This document shows positions 6,522-10,807 of a DNA stretch of 10,807 bases, piece by piece. The DNA comes from Thermoanaerobacterales bacterium (GTDB taxonomy: Bacteria; Bacillota; Thermosediminibacteria; Thermosediminibacterales; Tepidanaerobacteraceae). Every line of letters begins with the position of its first letter. Within the stretch, counting starts at the first letter, position 1. The stretch is taken from contig DUTQ01000246.1 of assembly GCA_012841995.1 (NCBI GenBank), positions 1-10,807 of the forward strand. Direction: 5' to 3'. Made by a program: the position numbers and the translations under genes. The notes under the pieces were generated by a model, which worked only from the letters and a program-made list of their open reading frames with translations, was not told where the DNA came from and made no database searches.

Positions 6522-7906
6522 TGACACCAGAGCAGTTTGAAGCTGCTAAGACGGTGATGGTTCAAGGTCCGATGCTTCTTGTTATAGTTGCATTATCTAT
6601 AATTTTTATTATTTATGCTACAGCAAAACTTAAAATACATCCATTTTTAGCATTGCTTTTTTCAGCATATATCGTAGGTTTTCTTACTAGAATGCCAATA
6701 CAATATATTGGAAACATTATATCACAAGGTTTTGGCGGTATAATGACAAATATAGGTCTTGTGATAGTATTTGGCACCATAATTGGAACGATTATGGAAA
6801 GATCCGGTGCAGCGATAAAAATGGCAGAAGTAGTCTTAAATATCGTAGGTATAAAACGTTCACCGTTGGCTATGAATATTATCGGGTACATAGTGAGTAT
6901 TCCAGTATTTTGTGATTCAGGGTATGTAATTTTGACACCACTCAACAAGGCACTTTCAAAGAGATCAGAGATTCCAATGGCTACCATGGCTATAGCTTTA
7001 TCTACTGGGCTTTATGCAACACATACACTAGTTCCTCCTACGCCCGGGCCTATTGCTGCAGCTGGAAATATTGGTGCTGACCTAGGCCTTGTTATATTAA
7101 TCGGCCTTGTCATCTCCATACCTACAGCTTTAGTTGGCCTATGGTGGGCATTTAAAGCAGGAAAAAATATAGAATCGGAGATGGATAAGACTGCTTTAGA
7201 TTATGAAGAGTTAAAAAAACAATTTGATAAGCTGCCCAGTGCAGGGAGAGCATTTGCACCTATTGTTGTACCTATAATTTTAATAGCTTTAGCATCAATA
7301 GTTAAATTCAAAAATTATACTGGTGGAGTTGGCAATTTTATTCTTTTCTTAGGTGCTCCAGTAAATGCATTGATGATAGGTGTATTATTAGCTATGAGTT
7401 TAATGCCAAAATTTGATGAAGAAACTTTAACCGATTGGATCGGAAAGGGACTTTTAGATGCAGCAAATATTCTATTAATAACAGGTGCCGGAGGCTCATT
7501 AGGAACTATTATTTCCAATACGCCCATTGCGGATTTCATTAAAACATTAGCAGGTGGGAATATAGCAGGGGGTCCATTTATTTTACTGCTCCCCTTTGCA
7601 ATTTCAGCTCTACTAAAGACAGCTCAAGGATCGTCCACTGTAGCACTTGTTACTACTTCGAGCTTGATCGCTCCACTTCTTGCTGAAATGGGTTTGGTAT
7701 CTCCAATGGATCTTGCTCTTACAGTTATGGCTATTGGAGCAGGAGCTATGACGGTATCTCACGTAAATGATAGCTATTTTTGGGTTGTAACACAGTTTTC
7801 TGGATTATCTGTTACTAATGCTTATAAAGCTCAAACTATTGGAACACTTTTGGAAGGCTTGGTTAGTATAATAATTGCTATAATATTTTTTGCTATTTTC
7901 CACTGA
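6521..7906 (+). CDS. GntP-family sugar-acid permease, probable glycerate transporter
   Basis: This 461-residue inner membrane permease of the GntP family takes up gluconate-type sugar acids by proton symport. It has the length and about 12 hydrophobic segments of the family (for example 18-34, 41-56, 76-92, 118-139, 185-210, 247-262, 276-293, 352-366 and 440-460). Conserved stretches are IPVFCDSGYVILTPL (127-141), ATHTLVPPTPGPIAAAG (166-182), KTAQGSSTVALVTTSSL (366-382) and GAGAMTVSHVNDSYFWVV (406-423). The N-terminal region carries no cleavable signal. ATG 6521 overlaps the kinase stop by one base. Pairing with glycerate kinase and no gluconate kinase points to glycerate as the substrate, but gluconate, fructuronate and other acids are carried by relatives, so this is inferred from context. 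A strong terminator follows 78 bases after the stop. Confidence 0.93.
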   Translation: MTPEQFEAAKTVMVQGPMLLVIVALSIIFIIYATAKLKIHPFLALLFSAYIVGFLTRMPIQYIGNIISQGFGGIMTNIGLVIVFGTIIGTIMERSGAAIKMAEVVLNIVGIKRSPLAMNIIGYIVSIPVFCDSGYVILTPLNKALSKRSEIPMATMAIALSTGLYATHTLVPPTPGPIAAAGNIGADLGLVILIGLVISIPTALVGLWWAFKAGKNIESEMDKTALDYEELKKQFDKLPSAGRAFAPIVVPIILIALASIVKFKNYTGGVGNFILFLGAPVNALMIGVLLAMSLMPKFDEETLTDWIGKGLLDAANILLITGAGGSLGTIISNTPIADFIKTLAGGNIAGGPFILLLPFAISALLKTAQGSSTVALVTTSSLIAPLLAEMGLVSPMDLALTVMAIGAGAMTVSHVNDSYFWVVTQFSGLSVTNAYKAQTIGTLLEGLVSIIIAIIFFAIFH

Positions 7907-7917
7907 TAGTATAGAAA

Positions 7918-7939
7918 CGGATAATATCCGCTCTATAAT
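7918..7939 (+). promoter_or_regulatory. second palindrome next to a -10 box (candidate promoter/operator)
   Basis: CGGATA-A-TATCCG (7918-7930) is a perfect palindrome around one central base, and TATAAT (7934-7939), the consensus -10, follows three bases later. No clear -35 is visible. If active it would start RNA near 7946, upstream of the hairpin at 7985-8033 and of cdaR, so most transcripts might stop at the hairpin. The core GGATAATATCC matches the 327-337 site under the consensus GGRTAATAYCC. Confidence 0.4.
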
Positions 7940-7984
7940 GCTATAAAGCAAATATTTTAGTTATATATAATTTCATACTAAAAC

Positions 7985-8033
7985 AAAAGATAGGGAGCGC
8001 TTAGAGTTTTGTAAAAGTGCTCTCTATCTTTTT
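7985..8033. terminator. strong hairpin terminator after the permease gene
   Basis: AAAAGATAGGGAGCGCTT (7985-8002) pairs over 18 bases with AAGTGCTCTCTATCTTTT (8015-8032), two pairs being G-U on the RNA, around a 12-base loop and followed by T and then C. The A-rich left arm makes it able to stop transcription on both strands. It ends the kinase-permease unit and lies 105 bases before cdaR. If the promoter near 7934 is real, it would also sit in the cdaR leader. Confidence 0.88.
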
Positions 8034-8081
8034 CAAACCCATTATTTTAAAAGGAAAATATACTTTTTTGTTGAAATACTA

Positions 8082-8107
8082 GATTAGGTATTAATTAACA
8101 GCTAATC
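8082..8107. promoter_or_regulatory. 26-bp dyad upstream of cdaR (candidate operator)
   Basis: GATTAG (8082-8087) and CTAATC (8102-8107) are perfect inverted arms around TTAATTAA (8091-8098), all sharing one centre. Of 13 mirrored position pairs, 11 match. A TTGAAA (8071-8076) lies just upstream as a possible -35, and the dyad covers where its -10 would be. The centre is 43 bases before the cdaR ATG, a natural place for autoregulation. Confidence 0.45.
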
Positions 8108-8137
8108 ACATTCTTATTACATAAGGAGAGATCTTCT

Positions 8138-9328
8138 ATGGACATTACTCATGAATATGCCCAAGATATTGTTGATAAAACTATGAAGATCCTGGGTAAA
8201 AACATAAATATTATGAATAGCAAGGGCATAATAGTGGGTAGTGGTGATAAAAAAAGGATAAGTAATTATCACCAAGGAGCTGAGAAAGTTATAAAATCTG
8301 GAAAGCCATTAGAGATTAGTTCAGATGATGTGCAGGGATTAGAAGGTTCAAAGCCAGGGGTAAATTTGCCGATATATTTAAACGAGAAATTAGTAGGAGT
8401 TGTAGGGATAACTGGAGAACCTGAAGAAGTGAGGCCTTTTGGGCAGCTTCTAAAGATGTCGGTAGAAACAATGCTAACACAGGCCTTTTTAGCAGAGCAG
8501 CTTAACATGGAAAGAAATGCCAAGGAATTCTTTGTGGATGATATAATCAGTGGTAAGTTTGAGAGCATGGATAGATTACTTAGTCGAGGAAAAGTCCTTG
8601 GCTATGATATGAACCTAAAACGAGTCAGCCTTGTTCTGCGCTTGTATGATTTTAAAGAAGATTGCTTAAGAAAAGTAGATGATGACGACCAGTACATACA
8701 CCTTCAACGACGGCGAGAATTAGCTTTAAGGGCTATTAGAAACTGTTTTTTTGATCCCCAAAATCTCATTAGTTATAAGGGTAGTGATGATATTGTAATA
8801 TTATATAAAATAGACAGTTCAAATTATGTAGATTTCAAGAACGAGATAATTGAGGATGTGAAAATACTAGAAAAAGAGATGAAACGCCTAAAATTAGGTT
8901 TCTGTATTGGTATAGGCAGCTTATATTCTGGGTTTGATGGTCTCAAAAAGTCCTATAAAGAAGCTGTTATGGCGATTAAAATAAGGGAAGTAACCAATGG
9001 GAAACACAAAAGAAACTGTTTAGTATTTGCTTGGGAATTATGTTTGGAGATGTTGATTTACAGTGTGCCTGAAAGTATCGCTGAAACATATAAAAAGCAG
9101 GTTATTACTAAGAACTCTTACAAAAATTTTATAAGCAACCGTAAGCTTGTTTCTACTTTAAAAATTTTTTTCGAAAGTAATTTAAATACCAGCTGTGCTG
9201 CTAAATTGTTGAACATAACCAGGAACACCATAAATAATCGATTGGAAAAAATAAAGGAACTAACGGGGTTAGATCCAAAAAATTTTGATGATGCTGTACG
9301 ATTAAAAATACTTATGTTAATGAAATAA
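8138..9328 (+). CDS. cdaR: CdaR-family sugar acid regulator (PucR-type HTH)
   Basis: This 396-residue cytoplasmic transcription factor resembles E. coli CdaR, which activates glucarate, galactarate and glycerate genes. Residues 1-130 match the sugar diacid recognition domain (opening with MDITHEYAQDIVDKTMKILG, core IMNSKGIIVGSGD at 25-37, NLPIYLNEKLVGVVGITGEP at 76-95 and VRPFGQLLKMSVETML at 98-113). Residues about 160-285 form a degenerate GGDEF-like middle domain (GFCIGIG at 254-260, LKKSYKEAVMAI at 269-280). The C-terminal helix-turn-helix is at 349-380, with AAKLLNITRNTINNRLEKI as its core (354-372). AAGGAG (8123-8128) lies nine bases before ATG 8138. It stands directly after the glycerate kinase/permease pair, whose genes it most likely controls. 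No diacid catabolic genes are present here, so glycerate is the likeliest ligand. A weak A/T stem (9326-9346) follows. Confidence 0.93.
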   Translation: MDITHEYAQDIVDKTMKILGKNINIMNSKGIIVGSGDKKRISNYHQGAEKVIKSGKPLEISSDDVQGLEGSKPGVNLPIYLNEKLVGVVGITGEPEEVRPFGQLLKMSVETMLTQAFLAEQLNMERNAKEFFVDDIISGKFESMDRLLSRGKVLGYDMNLKRVSLVLRLYDFKEDCLRKVDDDDQYIHLQRRRELALRAIRNCFFDPQNLISYKGSDDIVILYKIDSSNYVDFKNEIIEDVKILEKEMKRLKLGFCIGIGSLYSGFDGLKKSYKEAVMAIKIREVTNGKHKRNCLVFAWELCLEMLIYSVPESIAETYKKQVITKNSYKNFISNRKLVSTLKIFFESNLNTSCAAKLLNITRNTINNRLEKIKELTGLDPKNFDDAVRLKILMLMK

Positions 9329-9346
9329 AATGTAAGAGACATTTTG
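9326..9346 (+). terminator. weak A/T hairpin after cdaR
   Basis: AAAATGT (9327-9333) pairs with ACATTTT (9339-9345) around a five-base loop, starting at the stop codon of cdaR. The stem is nearly all A/T and is followed by GTGA rather than a T run, so termination would be poor. It may simply be chance. Confidence 0.25.
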
Positions 9347-9406
9347 TGAAACATAATTTAACTTTCCATATCATATGATGGATATTGTAGAAATTAGTGA
9401 TGAAGT

Positions 9407-9415
9407 GGGAGGTGA
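9407..9415 (+). promoter_or_regulatory. ribosome binding site fixing a TTG start
   Basis: GGGAGGTGA ends four bases before TTG 9420 (GGAGG core 9408-9412, seven bases away). It is a far better site than anything before the in-frame ATG at 9375, and the TTG start gives a protein opening directly with a signal peptide. Confidence 0.75.
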
Positions 9416-9419
9416 ATTA

Positions 9420-10427
9420 TTGAAAAAGGCGTTAAGGAATAAGTTGATTTTCATGCTTATTGTTTTTATTTTGTTTTCAAATATGGTGACTGCCACAGCA
9501 AATACGGGTAAAGAGATTGTAATAAACATTCCAAGTTTGACTTTAAAGCTCTATGAGAATGGGCAAATAATACGATCTTATCCTATTGCAGCGGGAAAAA
9601 GCATTAAGCAAACACCTATTGGAGAGTTTAAGGTTATAAGTAAGATAAAGTATCCAACATGGAGCCCAAAAGGAAGGAAACCTGTGCCACCTGGGCCTGC
9701 AAATCCGCTGGGAACTCGTTGGATAGGCTTTAAAGACGGATACGGTATACACGGCAACAATAATCCTTCTTCGATCGGAAATTTTGTATCATCAGGCTGT
9801 ATTAGGATGCGCAATAAAGATGTGGAAGAGTTATATGAAAAAGTAAGTATAGGAACACCTGTTAAGATTACCTATGATATATGTTCTATTTCCCATATAA
9901 AAGATATACCTTGTGTTACAGTCTACAAGGATATTTACAGAATATATTCAAATAACCAGGGGAAATTGCTGTTACCCCTTCGACCACTTTGTGAACTTTA
10001 CGACATTGCTCTATCATGGGAAAAGACCACAGGTAAGGTCCTAATAAATGAAAGGCCTGTAAAGCCAGTTATTAAAAACGGAAGGTCATATATGCCCATT
10101 GATGAAGTGGTAGAGGCCTTTGGTATGAGCTGTGAAAGACAGAATGATGTAACAAATTTATATAAATTATCTGTCTGGGTGCAGGGAGCTGAACTTGATG
10201 ATAAACGAGTGATTGATGGCAATGTTTATCTACCCACTAGAAAGGTGGGAGAGATGTTGGGATATAATGTTTTATGGGATACAGGTTTTATTTTTCTTAA
10301 TGACACTCCAATCCAAGGAAAAAACATTGGGGGAGTTTTCTACAGCCCTGTAGATGAATTTGTGAAGGTTTTAAATGTAAATCTTGAATGGTCCCCAAAT
10401 ATGACTGAACTTTATATTGAAAAGTAA
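9420..10427 (+). CDS. secreted L,D-transpeptidase (YkuD) with C-terminal stalk-like repeats
   Basis: Read from TTG 9420 this is a 335-residue exported protein. It has a basic start (KKALRNK), a hydrophobic stretch at 9-25 and a likely cleavage after about residue 27 (VTATA-NTG). The YkuD L,D-transpeptidase domain covers about 32-153, with GYGIHGNN and SSGCIRM carrying the catalytic His111 and Cys127. Such enzymes make 3-3 or lipoprotein-peptide crosslinks in peptidoglycan, outside the membrane. Residues about 165-335 contain four degenerate repeats of the copper-amine-oxidase-N-like stalk type: LLLPLRPLCELYDIALSWEK (183-202), SYMPIDEVVEAFGMSC (223-238), VYLPTRKVGEMLGYNVLW (269-286) and FYSPVDEFVKVLNVNLEW (307-324). 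They probably hold the enzyme on the wall or on partner proteins. No sortase motif is visible. The start at ATG 9375 would place 15 residues before the signal and lacks a good ribosome site. A terminator follows. Confidence 0.88.
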   Translation: MKKALRNKLIFMLIVFILFSNMVTATANTGKEIVINIPSLTLKLYENGQIIRSYPIAAGKSIKQTPIGEFKVISKIKYPTWSPKGRKPVPPGPANPLGTRWIGFKDGYGIHGNNNPSSIGNFVSSGCIRMRNKDVEELYEKVSIGTPVKITYDICSISHIKDIPCVTVYKDIYRIYSNNQGKLLLPLRPLCELYDIALSWEKTTGKVLINERPVKPVIKNGRSYMPIDEVVEAFGMSCERQNDVTNLYKLSVWVQGAELDDKRVIDGNVYLPTRKVGEMLGYNVLWDTGFIFLNDTPIQGKNIGGVFYSPVDEFVKVLNVNLEWSPNMTELYIEK

Positions 10428-10441
10428 AAATCTAATGACAT

Positions 10442-10467
10442 AAATCCCGGATTTTCCGGATTTTTTT
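10442..10467 (+). terminator. rho-independent terminator after the transpeptidase gene
   Basis: AAATCCCGG (10442-10450) pairs with CCGGATTT (10456-10463) with one bulged C, around an ATTTT loop and ending in a run of seven T. It lies 15 bases after the stop and isolates polA. Confidence 0.85.
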
Positions 10468-10524
10468 ATTATAGGAAGGTTTTTAAGACTTTTTGGTGAA
10501 ATAATAGTAAACGAGGTGAAGAAG

Positions 10525-10807
10525 ATGGAAAAACTACTTTTGATAGATGGAAATAGCTTGTTGCACAGGGCTTTTCACGCATTGCCGCTTTTAAGTACAT
10601 CTAAAGGGGTATATACTAATGCAGTGTACGGTTTTACAAATATGTTGTTTAGGCTATTGCAAGAGGAAGAGCCTGATTATATAGCTATAGCTTTTGATAA
10701 GAAAGGGCCTACTTTTAGGCATAAAGAATATGCGGCATATAAGGCTACACGGCCTGAAACTCGACCTGAACTTATCGGACAATTTGGCTTATTGAAGGAT
10801 GTATTAA
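10525..10807 (+). CDS. polA: DNA polymerase I, N-terminal fragment (cut by window end)
   Basis: The first 94 codons of DNA polymerase I are present; the gene runs past base 10807. They encode the start of the 5'-3' exonuclease (flap nuclease) domain, used in primer removal and repair in the cytoplasm. LLIDGNSLLHRAFHALP (5-21) carries the metal-binding Asp8. AIAFDKKGPTFRHKEY (54-69) carries Asp58 and the Arg/His/Lys cluster, and AYKATRPETRPEL (71-83) matches the next helix of the family. GAGGTGA (10513-10519) precedes ATG 10525 with normal spacing. The 3'-5' exonuclease and polymerase domains lie outside the window, so whether the proofreading site is intact cannot be judged. No clear promoter is visible in the 57 bases after the upstream terminator, although it must have one if that terminator works. 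Confidence 0.95.
   Translation, partial: MEKLLLIDGNSLLHRAFHALPLLSTSKGVYTNAVYGFTNMLFRLLQEEEPDYIAIAFDKKGPTFRHKEYAAYKATRPETRPELIGQFGLLKDVL

Noticed and set aside
6613..6987. 124-residue reading frame on the minus strand inside the permease gene
   Set aside because: It is antisense to conserved GntP motifs, has no ribosome site and no recognisable family; a shadow of the real gene.
9375..9419. ATG 9375 as start of the L,D-transpeptidase
   Set aside because: It would put 15 acidic residues before the signal peptide and has no good ribosome site; TTG 9420 has both a strong site and a normal signal start.

Overview
The window looks like a piece of chromosome from a low-GC, anaerobic, endospore-lineage Firmicute (Clostridia or Thermoanaerobacteria type). 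This is inferred from the A/T-rich intergenic DNA, strong GGAGG-type ribosome binding sites, GTG/TTG starts, and the gene content: a Cat1-type CoA-transferase, an iron-sulfur flavoprotein-like reductase, a stalk-repeat L,D-transpeptidase and polA. I cannot name the species. All recognised genes are on the + strand, in four or five transcription units separated by visible hairpin terminators.

Region A (1-4512): an A-rich, probably non-coding stretch with a GC-rich hairpin and a palindrome next to a -10-like box, then a four-gene run. The genes are an acetyl-CoA hydrolase/CoA-transferase family protein (407-1921), two small 'gate' (nucleoside recognition) membrane proteins of the YjiH and YjiG types (1950-2633, 2636-3118), and a zinc amidohydrolase resembling the Xaa-Pro-dipeptidase/imidazolonepropionase-like group (3175-4437). 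A perfect-stem terminator closes it at 4486-4512. The yjiH-yjiG-amidohydrolase order parallels E. coli yjiH-yjiG-iadA, where iadA is an isoaspartyl dipeptidase. A dipeptide (or related amide) uptake and hydrolysis unit feeding CoA-linked fermentation is a reasonable inference, not a proven function.

Region B (4513-5247): a stand-alone flavodoxin-fold reductase with a four-cysteine cluster like that of iron-sulfur flavoproteins. It has its own extended -10 promoter and terminator.

Region C (5248-9328): a glycerate utilisation cassette. Glycerate kinase (5373-6521) is translationally coupled to a GntP-family permease (6521-7906), followed by an 18-bp-stem terminator and then a CdaR/PucR-type regulator (8138-9328). 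The permease would import glycerate or a related sugar acid, the kinase would send it into glycolysis as phosphoglycerate, and the regulator would sense the acid. No diacid dehydratase or aldolase is present, so glycerate itself is the likeliest signal. A 26-bp dyad lies just upstream of cdaR.

Region D (9329-10807): a secreted L,D-transpeptidase (YkuD) with C-terminal stalk-like repeats, its terminator, and the first 94 codons of DNA polymerase I (polA), cut by the window end.

The most unusual non-coding signal is a shared palindrome, GGRTAATAYCC. It occurs once before the CoA-transferase operon and once between the permease and cdaR, each time 3-4 bases before a TATAAY hexamer.
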